A stretch of DNA of 43,933 nucleotides from Flavobacterium sp. (GCF_013823965.1 NZ_PNNA01000045.1:1-43933); one strand, 5' to 3'; shown: positions 36,515 to 43,695, counted from the stretch's first letter. Translations and numbers: made by a program. Notes: generated from the sequence alone by a model not told the origin.

Positions 36515-37447
36515 ATGGAAAACGGAATATACGCTAAATTCAACACCGCAAAAGGGTCGATTTTAGTAAAACTAACACACGATTTAACACCTGGAACTGT
36601 AGGGAATTTTGTAGCTCTTGCAGAAGGAAATATGGAAAATAAAATAAAACCTCAAGGGGTAAAATTCTATGACGGATTAAAATTTCATAGAGTGATTCCA
36701 GATTTCATGATTCAAGGAGGTTGTCCTTTAGGAACCGGAACCGGAGATCCAGGGTACAAATTTGATGATGAGTTTCATCAAGATTTGCGTCACGATGCAC
36801 CGGGAGTTTTGTCTATGGCCAACTCGGGACCAGGTTCAAACGGTTCCCAGTTTTTTATCACGCATGTTGCCACACCGTGGTTGGATAATAAACACACTGT
36901 TTTTGGAAACGTAGTTGAAGGGCAAAATGTAGTAGATGCCGTTGCCCAAGGCGATGTTTTAGAATCGGTAGAAATTCTTAGAGTTGGTGAGGAAGCCAAC
37001 AACTGGAATGCCATTGAAGCTTTCGTAGGTTTGAAAGGTGCCCGTCTAAAACGTGAAGCTGTTTTAAAAGCAGAATCTGAAGCGAAAATGGAAAAATTAG
37101 CTGCTGGTTTCGAAAAAACCGAAAGCGGATTGCGTTACCAATTCATCCAAAAAGGTGATGGCAAACAAGCACAAGCTGGAAAAACAGTTTCAGTTCATTA
37201 CGAAGGTTCATTAGAGAACGGAAAAGTTTTTGATTCTTCTTACCCAAGAAAAAAACCAATCGAATTCAAACTGGGAATTGGTCAAGTTATCGAAGGTTGG
37301 GACGAAGGAATTGCCTTGTTGAAAGTAGGAGACAAAGCGCGTTTCGTCATTCCATCTGATTTGGGATACGGACCTGAAGGGGCAGGAGGAGTTATTCCAC
37401 CAAATGCCACTTTGATTTTCGACGTAGAATTAATGGACGTGAAGTAA
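36515..37447 (+). CDS. Dual-family peptidyl-prolyl isomerase: cyclophilin fused to FKBP
   Basis: 310 residues with two independent prolyl isomerase domains. Residues 4-160 are a cyclophilin: FHRVIPDFMIQGG gives catalytic Arg59, Phe64 and Gln67; SQFFITH, then Trp122 and His127, complete the site. A charged helical linker of about 40 residues follows. Residues 204-310 are an FKBP: VSVHYEGSLENGKVFDSS, then QVIEGWDEGIALLKVGDKARFVIP, LGYGPEGAGGVIPPNATLIFDVEL, with Tyr229, Asp240, Trp262 and Tyr285 at the usual sites. There is no signal peptide, so it is cytoplasmic. Fusions of the two immunophilin families have been described, including from flavobacteria. A TTCAGTG heptamer pair and a terminator follow. 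Confidence 0.95.
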   Translation: MENGIYAKFNTAKGSILVKLTHDLTPGTVGNFVALAEGNMENKIKPQGVKFYDGLKFHRVIPDFMIQGGCPLGTGTGDPGYKFDDEFHQDLRHDAPGVLSMANSGPGSNGSQFFITHVATPWLDNKHTVFGNVVEGQNVVDAVAQGDVLESVEILRVGEEANNWNAIEAFVGLKGARLKREAVLKAESEAKMEKLAAGFEKTESGLRYQFIQKGDGKQAQAGKTVSVHYEGSLENGKVFDSSYPRKKPIEFKLGIGQVIEGWDEGIALLKVGDKARFVIPSDLGYGPEGAGGVIPPNATLIFDVELMDVK

Positions 37448-37452
37448 TAGTA

Positions 37453-37466
37453 TTCAGTGTTCAGTC
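37453..37466. repeat. Heptanucleotide pair TTCAGTG-TTCAGTC
   Basis: Two near-identical 7-mers directly after the immunophilin stop, the same motif as at 33702-33708. Confidence 0.4.
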
Positions 37467-37501
37467 GTAGTTTATAGTATTGAACAATCGAATTCATTTA
37501 G

Positions 37502-37534
37502 AATCCCAAAGCGAGAGTTTTGGGATTTTTTTTG
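37502..37534 (+). terminator. Terminator of the immunophilin gene
   Basis: AATCCCAAA (37502-37510) pairs with TTTGGGATT (37519-37527), followed by T8, about 55 bases past the stop. Confidence 0.92.
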
Positions 37535-37591
37535 TCAAATCTTTTTGTCATTTCTCCATTTGGTCGAAATGGCATATAAATAAATTATTAT

Positions 37592-38146
37592 TTACTTCCA
37601 TTTAATATTACAACCCAAACTCGGTTTTTGGTCGGGATTGATGATTCGGTTATAGATTACGCCATCAATTGCACCATGCAAATCGCTTCCACTCAATGGA
37701 ATTCCGTTTCCAGGTCGGCTGTCGTCCAATTGTCCTCGATAGACCAATTTGTCCTGGTTGTCGAACAAGAAGAAATCAGGTGTACAAGCGGCATCGAAGG
37801 CTTTGGCCACTTCCTGGGTTTCGTCGTATAGATATGGAAACTCGAGCTTGTTTTCGAAAGCAAATTCGGTCATCAATTCAGGGGAATCTTGAGGGTAATT
37901 TACTATATCATTACTGGAAATGGCTACGATTCCAATGCCTTGAACCCTGTAATCATTAGCAATCATGACGATTTCTGGCACGACGTGATGCACAAATGGG
38001 CAATGATTGCAGATGAATATTACCAGAGTGCCTTTTTCGCCTTTTAAGTCTGAAAATGAAAAACTTTCGTTGGAGTTGGTATCTTTAAGATAAAATTCGG
38101 GAGCAATGGTTCCGAGTGGCAACATATTGGAAGGAGTTCGCGACAT
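37592..38146 (-). CDS. Thioredoxin-fold (AhpC/TSA-like) redox protein
   Basis: The start at 38146 (MSRTPSNMLPLGTIAPEFYL) is the conserved N-terminus; the long upstream extension overlaps the divergent csaA gene's promoter region. 184 residues. A thioredoxin fold is indicated by TIAPEFYLKDTNSNESFSF, GTLVIFICNHCPFVHHV (active-site CNHC) and the cis-Pro stretch ACTPDFFLFD. This branch (thioredoxin family protein, with the C-x-x-C-P-F-V signature) probably reduces disulfides or peroxides; no substrate is known. There is no signal peptide, so it is cytoplasmic. It is divergent from csaA, 106 bp apart. Confidence 0.9.
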   Translation of the reverse strand: MSRTPSNMLPLGTIAPEFYLKDTNSNESFSFSDLKGEKGTLVIFICNHCPFVHHVVPEIVMIANDYRVQGIGIVAISSNDIVNYPQDSPELMTEFAFENKLEFPYLYDETQEVAKAFDAACTPDFFLFDNQDKLVYRGQLDDSRPGNGIPLSGSDLHGAIDGVIYNRIINPDQKPSLGCNIKWK

Positions 38147-38252
38147 TTTTGTTTGTTTCGAAAGTTTAAAGTTATGAAAAAGTATTGTTTTTTGGGCTGG
38201 AAAGACTAAATTAGTTTGTGAAACAAAATTAAATTTAAACAACGAACAAACT

Positions 38253-38588
38253 ATGGATTTAACCTGGATAGAATTCGAAAAAGTGGAAATGAGAGTGGGG
38301 ACCATTCTCGAAGTCAATGATTTTCCCGAAGCCAGAAAGCCGGCTTACCAACTCACGATTGATTTTGGTCCTGAAATTGGAATTCGAAAAACTTCGGCGC
38401 AAATTACCAAACGCTATCCAAAAGAAGATTTACTAAACCGGCAAATTGTTGCCGTGGTTAATTTTCCTAAAAAGCAAATCGGGAAGTTTATGAGTGAATG
38501 TTTGGTTCTTGGAGCAATGGGGCAGGAAGGCGACGTAATTTTGCTGACACCCGATTTCAAGATAGAAAACGGTTTGCGTATTGGATAA
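38253..38588 (+). CDS. csaA: CsaA-type tRNA-binding/chaperone protein
   Basis: 111 residues, a single tRNA-binding OB-fold domain like the C-terminal part of methionyl-tRNA synthetase. The family signatures are FEKVEMRVGTILEVNDFPEARKPAY at the N-terminus (given in two overlapping parts: MRVGTILEVNDFPEA, EARKPAYQLTIDFG), KTSAQITKRYPKEDLLNRQ and VVNFPKKQIGKFMSECLVLG, ending in GDVILLTPD. CsaA is a homodimeric export-related chaperone in Bacillus. It may bind tRNA, but the role in flavobacteria is untested. It ends 44 bp before the convergent Rnk-like gene. Confidence 0.93.
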   Translation: MDLTWIEFEKVEMRVGTILEVNDFPEARKPAYQLTIDFGPEIGIRKTSAQITKRYPKEDLLNRQIVAVVNFPKKQIGKFMSECLVLGAMGQEGDVILLTPDFKIENGLRIG

Positions 38589-38589
38589 A

Positions 38590-38620
38590 AAAAAACACCT
38601 TCAAAAATTTGAGGTGTTTA
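38590..38620 (-). terminator. Terminator of the Rnk-like gene
   Basis: AACACC-T-TCAAA pairs with TTTGAGGTGTT with one bulged base (38594-38619), followed on the minus strand by a T9 tract. It may also weakly stop csaA on the plus strand. Confidence 0.8.
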
Positions 38621-38632
38621 AAAGCGAAATTA

Positions 38633-39022
38633 TTAAGTGTTTGAACTGTTCTCTACATTAATTATTTTTAAAACTTTATTCCCGGATGGCAACAACCAAT
38701 CTACTTGGTCATTCTCTTTAAAGCCAATAATAGCTATTGACAATGGTGCCAAGATAGACACTTTGCCTTCTTTTATATTAGATTGTGAAGGCATGACAAT
38801 TTGAATCTTCATTTGTTGTTTGCTGTTGACATCTTCGATTATTGCATGAGAATTTATTCGGATAATGGCTTGATCAAGCTCATCTTCTTTGTTTACAATC
38901 GCTCGGTCTAACTCTTGTGTAAGCAAGGCGATTTCTCTAATGTTTGTAGCATCTTTTGCGTTTTTCACCAATTTTCGAAGAATATTATAATCGGTGAATG
39001 TTAAAACTGGAGTTGGTTTCAT
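38633..39022 (-). CDS. GreA/GreB C-terminal-domain protein, Rnk-like
   Basis: 129 residues. The N-terminal half is a short helical hairpin (DYNILRKLVKNAKDATNIREIALLTQEL and DRAIVNKEDELDQ). The C-terminal half is an FKBP-like GreA/B-C domain (IQIVMPSQSNIKEGKVSIL, LSIAIIGFKENDQVDWLLPSG). This is the Rnk architecture, in which a Gre-like protein binds in the RNA polymerase secondary channel. The long acidic Gre coiled coil is absent, so transcript-cleavage activity is unlikely. Regulation of transcription is inferred. The 411-bp upstream region contains a hairpin and the terminator of a candidate RNA. Confidence 0.85.
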   Translation of the reverse strand: MKPTPVLTFTDYNILRKLVKNAKDATNIREIALLTQELDRAIVNKEDELDQAIIRINSHAIIEDVNSKQQMKIQIVMPSQSNIKEGKVSILAPLSIAIIGFKENDQVDWLLPSGNKVLKIINVENSSNT

Positions 39023-39081
39023 ATTGATTTGTTTTAGGATTGATTCTTTTTTAAAAAGTAGGTAAATGAATTAGTTAAAAG

Positions 39082-39108
39082 GTCAATTTACCAGAAAAGT
39101 AAATTGAC
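39082..39108. repeat. Perfect hairpin GTCAATTTAC/GTAAATTGAC
   Basis: 10-bp arms with a 7-nt loop, 60-86 bases upstream of the Rnk-like gene. It lacks a strong T-run on either strand, so it is perhaps an operator or leader hairpin rather than a terminator. Confidence 0.5.
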
Positions 39109-39146
39109 ATTAAAATCATTTTGTTAATTTAGGAATGGTATTGAAG

Positions 39147-39187
39147 AAAAACCTTCGTCTGAAGTAGCTTGTTTTATAGACGAAGGT
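39147..39187 (-). terminator. Terminator of the candidate RNA
   Basis: ACCTTCGTCT (39151-39160) pairs perfectly with AGACGAAGGT (39178-39187). On the minus strand the stem is followed by TTTTTC. No protein gene ends just upstream of it on that strand, which is why a noncoding transcript is suspected. Confidence 0.65.
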
Positions 39188-39309
39188 CTAATGGACAAAT
39201 GCTTTTGAATGCGAAAATTTGGCGCCACACACAAAAGTCTCTTTGAAAAAAGAGATGTAATTTGATGTTGTATTTGTAATAATGGCCATAAAAAAAATAA
39301 ATTTCGCAT
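39147..39309 (-). ncRNA. Candidate structured small RNA (possibly 6S-Flavo-like)
   Basis: An independent unit: a TATTTTTG box (39319-39312), then about 160 nt, then a hairpin terminator. The 5' end AATGCGAAATTT (39309-39298) pairs with AAATTTTCGCATT (39220-39208) with one bulge. Inside, GGC pairs with GCC after an asymmetric U-rich internal loop, and an apical hairpin TCTCTTT/AAAGAGA with loop TTTC closes the rod (39255-39238). A long rod with an internal bubble is the general shape of 6S RNAs, and a flavobacterial 6S class (6S-Flavo) exists. I cannot confirm membership from memory of its consensus. Confidence 0.45.
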
Positions 39310-39311
39310 TA

Positions 39312-39319
39312 CAAAAATA
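39312..39319 (-). promoter_or_regulatory. Promoter -7 box of the candidate RNA
   Basis: The minus strand reads TATTTTTG (TAnnTTTG). A start about 6-8 bases downstream would put the 5' end at the beginning of the long-range stem. Confidence 0.5.
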
Positions 39320-39354
39320 CATCATATTTTTATTGAAAAAACAGAATGCAGCTA

Positions 39355-39388
39355 TAAAAAAAGTCCAAAAACTTTCGGTTTTTGGACT
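39355..39388 (-). terminator. Terminator of the PUR-family gene
   Basis: AGTCCAAAAAC (39362-39372) pairs with GTTTTTGGACT (39378-39388), followed on the minus strand by T7, 45 bases past the stop. Confidence 0.9.
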
Positions 39389-39433
39389 AATTAAGGTTGG
39401 TTTTGGTTAGTTATTGTTGGTTTTTGTTGAAAA

Positions 39434-39817
39434 CTAAATATCGTCAAATTCGATATTGGTAAAAATCGATGTTGATGGCAGTGCTATTTCCTCTTCTTCT
39501 TTTTCGGAAGCATATTCTTTTTTGAAATCTTTTTGGTGTCTTTCAGAGATTACTTCTTCGCCTTTGTGGTTCAAAACGTATGAAGTCATCTCCTCCAGTA
39601 TTTCAGCAAAAGCGGCAAAATCTTCTTTGTATAAATATATTTTGTGTTTTTTGAAGTGGAATGATCCGTCAGCTTCTGTAAATTTTTTGCTTTCTGTAAT
39701 TGTAATGTAATAATCATCCGCTTTTGTGGCCCTTACATCAAAGAAATAAGTTCTTCGTCCGGCTCTCAAAACCTTGGAAAATATCTCTTCTTTTTCTAAC
39801 ATGTCATTTTCTCTCAT
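39434..39817 (-). CDS. PUR-family DNA/RNA-binding protein (DUF3276)
   Basis: 127 residues with one PUR-alpha-like whirly domain: EEIFSKVLRAGRRTYFFDVRATKADDYYITITESKK (seen as KVLRAGRRTYFFDVRATK and DDYYITITESKKF), HFKKHKIYLYKEDF and FAEILEEMTSYVLNHKGE. PUR proteins bind single-stranded purine-rich nucleic acid; in Bacteroidota they are common small cytoplasmic proteins of unproven role. The acidic C-terminus (EKEEEEIALP, FTNIEFDDI) is typical. The start at 39817 is supported by GAAGGATT just upstream, one of the few Shine-Dalgarno-like sequences here; Met6 (39802) is an alternative. Monocistronic. Confidence 0.9.
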   Translation of the reverse strand: MRENDMLEKEEIFSKVLRAGRRTYFFDVRATKADDYYITITESKKFTEADGSFHFKKHKIYLYKEDFAAFAEILEEMTSYVLNHKGEEVISERHQKDFKKEYASEKEEEEIALPSTSIFTNIEFDDI

Positions 39818-39888
39818 AATCCTTCTTTCTATTTAATGTTGTTTAAGCATTAACCAAAAATCTAAAAAATATATTTATTACACAACAA

Positions 39889-41649
39889 TTATTGCAATTC
39901 TTTTTCAGAAAGTTGTTTCAAATACAGCGCTGCATAATAGCCTTCTTGATTTATCAATTGATTATGAGAACCTTGCTCGATAATTTTCCCTTCATCAAGG
40001 ACAATAATCCTGTCTGCATTTTTTGCCGATGATACCCTGTGACTCACAATAATGGTGGTTTTGTCCTTGCATATTTCCTGCAAGTTGTTCAAAATGGCTT
40101 CTTCCGTTTCAGTATCCACTGCCGACAAGCAATCGTCGAAAAGTAAAATTTTTGGGTTTTTTATAATTGCTCTTGCAATGGAAACCCGCTGTTTTTGTCC
40201 GCCAGAAAGCGTAATTCCTCTTTCGCCAAGAACGGTGTCGTATTGTTTGTTGAATCCCATAATGTTGTCGTGTACCACGGCGCTTTTTGCAGCAGCTTTC
40301 ACTTCCTCGTCAGTGGCGTTTTCTTTGCCAAACTTGATGTTGTTCTTGATACTGTCCGAAAACAAAAAAGCATCTTGAGGCACAATCCCTATGCTGTTGC
40401 GCAAATCGTACAAGTTCACGGCACTAATTTCTTTTTCATCAATGGTAATGTGTCCTTCGGTAACATCATACAGGCGCGAAATCAAGGAAACAATGGTTGA
40501 TTTTCCAGAACCTGTTTTTCCAAGTATTGCCAAAGTCTCGCCTTTATGAACCGTAAAAGTCACGTTTTCCAATGCTTTTATGTTCGTATCTTCATAAGTG
40601 TAGCTTACGTTTTCGAAAGAAATTGCGCCTTCAATAACCGATTTTTCGGGATTGTTGTTCTGTATTTCCGGTTCGATTTTCAAGAACTCGTTGATGCGTT
40701 TTTGCGATGCTTCAGCTTCTTGAACCATAGATGAAACCCAGCCCAAGGAAGCTACCGGCCAAGTCAGCATGTTTACGTACAAAATAAATTCGGCAATGGT
40801 TCCAATGCTTTTTATGGTTCCGTCAATGTACATCAATCCACCAAAATAAATCACGACCAAGTTGCTTATTCCAATAAGTGCCATCATTAAAGGCCCAAAT
40901 AAAGCTTGGATTTTTGCTAAATTCAAACTCTTGCTTTTGCTTTCCTCAGCCAATTCTACCAAATTTTTCTGGTGTTGATCTTCCAACGAATAGGCTTTTA
41001 TAACCCGGATTCCTGAAAATATTTCTTGGGTAAAACTGGAAACTTTGGATAAATATTGTTGAAAAACGGTACTCCTTTTATTGATTTCGGAACTTATTCT
41101 AAAAATGGCATAAGACAAAATAGGCAAGGGGAGCAAGGTATACAAAGTCAGTCGTGGCGATACATTGAACATGTAAACAATCACGATTGCAAAACGGATG
41201 ATGGTGTTTATGGTATACATTACGGCTGGGCCAACGTACATTCTTACCTTGGAAACATCCTCGCTAATGCGGTTCATCAAATCTCCCGTGCGGTTTTGTT
41301 TGTAGAAATTCTGCGAAAGATTTTCGTATTGCCTGAAAACCTCGTTTTTCAAATCGAATTCAATGTGACGCGACATCACGATGAGGGTTTGACGCATCAA
41401 AAATGTCAGGAAACCAGCAATAACTGTCGTGGCAATAATCAGCAAGATATCCGAGATTAATTCTTGGCGAATAAACGATTTTGAAATGGTTTCGTCTTTC
41501 GAGAAATCTTCGATGGCCTTAAATGATTTGCTGATCAATTTTGGAGTAAACAGCGAAAATATTTGGGCTATTATGGTAATGAGGATTCCCAGCAAAAAGC
41601 TGAATTTGTATTTGACGAAGTATTTATTGAGATAGCGTAATTCTTTCAT
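39889..41649 (-). CDS. ABC exporter, fused membrane and ATPase domains (MsbA/MDR type)
   Basis: 586-residue half-transporter, active as a dimer in the inner membrane. The N-terminal six-helix domain covers about residues 1-310 (FLLGILITIIAQIFSLF, LLIIATTVIAGFLTFL, LMMALIGISNLVVIYFGGL). It contains the coupling stretch RTGDLMNRISEDVSKVR. The nucleotide-binding domain, about 335-586, has Walker A GKTGSGKST near 380, Q-loop IVPQDAFLFSD, signature LSGGQKQR near 485, Walker B ILLFDDCLSAVD and the H-loop in TTIIVSHRVSSA. The substrate (lipid or drug) cannot be inferred. Promoter box TACCTTTG 25 bases upstream; divergent from nusB, 123 bp. Confidence 0.95.
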   Translation of the reverse strand: MKELRYLNKYFVKYKFSFLLGILITIIAQIFSLFTPKLISKSFKAIEDFSKDETISKSFIRQELISDILLIIATTVIAGFLTFLMRQTLIVMSRHIEFDLKNEVFRQYENLSQNFYKQNRTGDLMNRISEDVSKVRMYVGPAVMYTINTIIRFAIVIVYMFNVSPRLTLYTLLPLPILSYAIFRISSEINKRSTVFQQYLSKVSSFTQEIFSGIRVIKAYSLEDQHQKNLVELAEESKSKSLNLAKIQALFGPLMMALIGISNLVVIYFGGLMYIDGTIKSIGTIAEFILYVNMLTWPVASLGWVSSMVQEAEASQKRINEFLKIEPEIQNNNPEKSVIEGAISFENVSYTYEDTNIKALENVTFTVHKGETLAILGKTGSGKSTIVSLISRLYDVTEGHITIDEKEISAVNLYDLRNSIGIVPQDAFLFSDSIKNNIKFGKENATDEEVKAAAKSAVVHDNIMGFNKQYDTVLGERGITLSGGQKQRVSIARAIIKNPKILLFDDCLSAVDTETEEAILNNLQEICKDKTTIIVSHRVSSAKNADRIIVLDEGKIIEQGSHNQLINQEGYYAALYLKQLSEKELQ

Positions 41650-41674
41650 AATAAGTAATGATTCTTAAGAATTT

Positions 41675-41682
41675 CAAAGGTA
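41675..41682 (-). promoter_or_regulatory. Promoter -7 box of the ABC exporter gene
   Basis: The minus strand reads TACCTTTG, 25 bases before the ATG. A 12-bp palindrome ATTCTTAAGAAT (41661-41672) lies between it and the gene, at the transcript start. Confidence 0.6.
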
Positions 41683-41736
41683 AGATGAAATTCATATATT
41701 TTTCAAGTTTAATTATATTTTAAAAAATGAAATTCT

Positions 41737-41744
41737 TATTTTTG
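41737..41744 (+). promoter_or_regulatory. Promoter -7 box of nusB
   Basis: TATTTTTG matches TAnnTTTG, 28 bases before the GTG start codon of nusB. Confidence 0.6.
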
Positions 41745-41772
41745 CAAACTAATTAATAAAAGTTCTTACAAG

Positions 41773-42717
41773 GTGGTAAATAGAAGACACATTCGCGTTA
41801 AGGTCATGCAATCCATTTATGCGATGCATCAAAATGGCTCAGATAATTTAGAAAAAGAAGAGAAATTCCTTTATTACAGTATCGATGCCATCCAGGATTT
41901 ATACCTTATAATGCTATCCTCCTTGATAGAGATTTGTAAAAAAGAAACCATCTTTTTACACCTATCCAGTCAAAAACATCTAGCTACTCCGCAAGAGCGC
42001 AAGCCCAACGAAAAGTTTATCAAAAATAGTATTTTTCAAATTCTTGCCGAAAATAATTCGCTAAGTATTGCTCTCGAAAACCGTAAAATCAACAATTGGA
42101 CTTTAAACGATGATTATATTTTACTGCTTCTTGATGATGTGAAACAAAGCAAATTGTACGAGAATTATATGTACAACACAATTAACACATTCGAAGAAGA
42201 CAGGGATTTTATTGTTGATTTGTTTATGGACGTGATTGTTCCAAATGAAAAATTATACGAGTATCTGGAAGACAATAAACTGACTTGGATTGATGATATT
42301 CCATTGGTAAACACGCATATTATCAAGCAATTGAAGGCCATAAAACCTGTTGAGGAAGGGAATTTCAGGATTCCAAAATTATTCAAAGACAACGAAGACC
42401 GAGATTTTGTTAAAGATTTGTTTCGAAAAACCATCTTGAACGAAAAGGAATTGGCCAAAGAATATGAAGACAAAACTCCCAACTGGGATACCGATAGAAT
42501 TGCCGAAATTGACACCATTATTCTTAAAATGGCGATTTGTGAATTTTTGAAATTCCCTTCGATTCCAGTAAAAGTGACACTGAATGAATATTTAGAGCTG
42601 GCCAAAGAGTATTCCACGCCAAAAAGCAGTATTTTTATCAACGGAATTTTGGATAATTTAGTAAAAGAACTACAAACCAGTAATCGCATCCAAAAAATGG
42701 GTCGTGGGTTAATGTAA
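41773..42717 (+). CDS. nusB: Transcription antitermination factor NusB, long Bacteroidota form
   Basis: NusB binds boxA RNA with ribosomal protein S10 and prevents premature termination in rRNA operons. The start is a GTG at 41773, giving MVNRRHIRVKVMQSIYAMHQ; RRHIRVKVMQSIYA is the conserved N-terminus, so the GTG is needed, since the next ATG would delete it. 314 residues, about twice E. coli NusB; the extra length is an insertion after the first helices, usual in Bacteroidota. The C-terminal NusB core is clear (DRIAEIDTIILKMAICEFL, SIPVKVTLNEYLELAKEYS, FINGILDNL). It probably forms an operon with yajC, 54 bp downstream. Confidence 0.95.
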   Translation: MVNRRHIRVKVMQSIYAMHQNGSDNLEKEEKFLYYSIDAIQDLYLIMLSSLIEICKKETIFLHLSSQKHLATPQERKPNEKFIKNSIFQILAENNSLSIALENRKINNWTLNDDYILLLLDDVKQSKLYENYMYNTINTFEEDRDFIVDLFMDVIVPNEKLYEYLEDNKLTWIDDIPLVNTHIIKQLKAIKPVEEGNFRIPKLFKDNEDRDFVKDLFRKTILNEKELAKEYEDKTPNWDTDRIAEIDTIILKMAICEFLKFPSIPVKVTLNEYLELAKEYSTPKSSIFINGILDNLVKELQTSNRIQKMGRGLM

Positions 42718-42771
42718 AAAGAAAGAATTACAAAAAAACAATAATCAAATCACAAAAAAGAATTTAAAATT

Positions 42772-43047
42772 ATGGAACAATTAACTCAATTTGCACCGTT
42801 TCTATTAATGTTTGTCGTGATCTATTTCTTCATGATTAGACCGCAACAAAAAAGAGCCAAACAAGAAAAAGAATTTGAAACTGCCTTGAAAGTAGGCGAT
42901 AAAATCATCACCAAAAGTGGTCTTCACGGAAAAGTGGCCGAGCTTTCAGAAGGAACTGTTGTTATCGAAACCATGGCTGGAAAACTAAAAATGGAGCGTT
43001 CTGCGATTTCCATGGAAATGAGTGCATCTTTGAATAAAAAGGCATAA
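42772..43047 (+). CDS. yajC: Sec translocon accessory subunit YajC
   Basis: 91 residues with one N-terminal membrane helix (FAPFLLMFVVIYFFMI), then the conserved RPQQKRAKQEKEFE and a small cytoplasmic domain (LKVGDKIITKSGLHGKVAEL, GTVVIETMAGKLKMERSAI). YajC associates with SecDF and SecYEG in the inner membrane during protein export. It follows nusB on the same strand and ends the operon at a strong terminator. Confidence 0.97.
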   Translation: MEQLTQFAPFLLMFVVIYFFMIRPQQKRAKQEKEFETALKVGDKIITKSGLHGKVAELSEGTVVIETMAGKLKMERSAISMEMSASLNKKA

Positions 43048-43064
43048 TCTACCATCTTAACAAT

Positions 43065-43105
43065 AAAAAAGCCCCAATTCTATTTTGTGAATTGGGGCTT
43101 TTTGT
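43065..43105. terminator. Bidirectional terminator between yajC and the Lys/Ala-rich gene
   Basis: A perfect 15-bp stem, AAAAAGCCCCAATTC (43066-43080) with its complement (43089-43103), 8-nt loop, T-runs on both strands. It serves yajC and the convergent gene ending at 43115. Confidence 0.93.
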
Positions 43106-43114
43106 TTAGAAAGA

Positions 43115-43546
43115 TTATTTTTTCTTGCTTTTATTTTTCTTGTTTTTCTTCGCTTTTTTAGCTTTAGCTTTTGCCTTTTTTTCTTTTGCTTTAGCTTTTA
43201 TCTTTGCTTTTTTCGCTTTTTCCTTCTTTGCTTTTTTGGCCTTTTTAGCTTTAGCCTTTGCTTTTTCTTTCGCTTTTTCTTTCGCTTTTTTAGCTTTCTT
43301 TTTCTCTTTTTCTTTTTTCTTGTTTTTTTTCTTTTTCTTGTCTTTTTTGGATTCTAATTCAATCAATGAGCTTTCTTCTTCTAGAAATGGTTCCAGTTGA
43401 TTTTCTTCTGCCACAGGGATTTCGTTGGTCGATTCAACTTTTTTTGTTGATTTGCTGACTCTTGGTTTCCTTGGTTTTGGAGTTGCGGCTTCATCCACTT
43501 TTGCTGTGGTGATTTTACTTGTAATTTCTTCTTTATGTTCTTCCAT
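43115..43546 (-). CDS. Lysine/alanine-rich, histone-H1-like basic protein
   Basis: 143 residues from ATG 43546 (MEEHKEEITSKITTAK). The frame is open to 43615, but a TATATTTG promoter box (43610-43603) lies inside that extension, so the inner start is preferred. Residues 1-40 hold PKPRKPRVSKSTKK, an H1/AT-hook-like stretch. Residues 46-66 are acidic. Residues 67-143 consist almost only of Lys, Ala, Glu and Asn in KAK/KAKK/KEKAK units, without any folded domain. The composition suggests a disordered nucleic-acid-binding tail as in bacterial H1-like proteins; this is inference. Codon use is repetitive (AAA/AAG, GCT/GCG), so length is likely to vary between strains. Confidence 0.75.
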   Translation of the reverse strand: MEEHKEEITSKITTAKVDEAATPKPRKPRVSKSTKKVESTNEIPVAEENQLEPFLEEESSLIELESKKDKKKKKNKKKEKEKKKAKKAKEKAKEKAKAKAKKAKKAKKEKAKKAKIKAKAKEKKAKAKAKKAKKNKKNKSKKK

Positions 43547-43602
43547 AATGTTGTTTTTAACGTGATCAACTAGATAAAAATTGATTGCCAATAAATCATT
43601 AT

Positions 43603-43610
43603 CAAATATA
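43603..43610 (-). promoter_or_regulatory. Promoter -7 box of the Lys/Ala-rich protein gene
   Basis: The minus strand reads TATATTTG, 56 bases before the chosen ATG. Its position decides the start codon, because transcription would begin after the first possible ATG at 43615. Confidence 0.5.
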
Positions 43611-43670
43611 ATCATTAAAGCAATCCGAAGATGTTAAGGTTTTGCCATAAGAAATTTAATTGTCTCCCAT

Positions 43671-43695
43671 AAAAAAAACCATCAAAAGATGGTTT
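43671..43695 (-). terminator. Terminator of pepT
   Basis: AAACCATC (43676-43683) pairs with GATGGTTT (43688-43695), loop AAAA, followed on the minus strand by T8, 28 bases past the pepT stop. Confidence 0.88.

Larger units (their letters stand above)
39023..39433. other. Noncoding region with candidate RNA unit (411 bp)
   Basis: From right to left on the minus strand it holds the PUR gene terminator (39355-39388), a TATTTTTG box (39312-39319), a self-complementary stretch (about 39207-39309), a hairpin plus T-run (39147-39187) and a further perfect hairpin (39082-39108) before the Rnk-like gene. No convincing protein gene is seen. Confidence 0.6.

Noticed and set aside
39124..39309. 61-codon open frame on the minus strand (MRNLFFLWPLLQIQHQITSL...)
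   Set aside because: It begins at the likely transcription start with no leader, runs through the terminator stem, and has no recognisable motif; the self-complementarity of the DNA explains the stretch better as an RNA.
43547..43615. Upstream start of the Lys/Ala-rich protein (MIIFDNDLLAINFYL...)
   Set aside because: A TATATTTG box overlaps its first codons, so the transcript would begin after that ATG.
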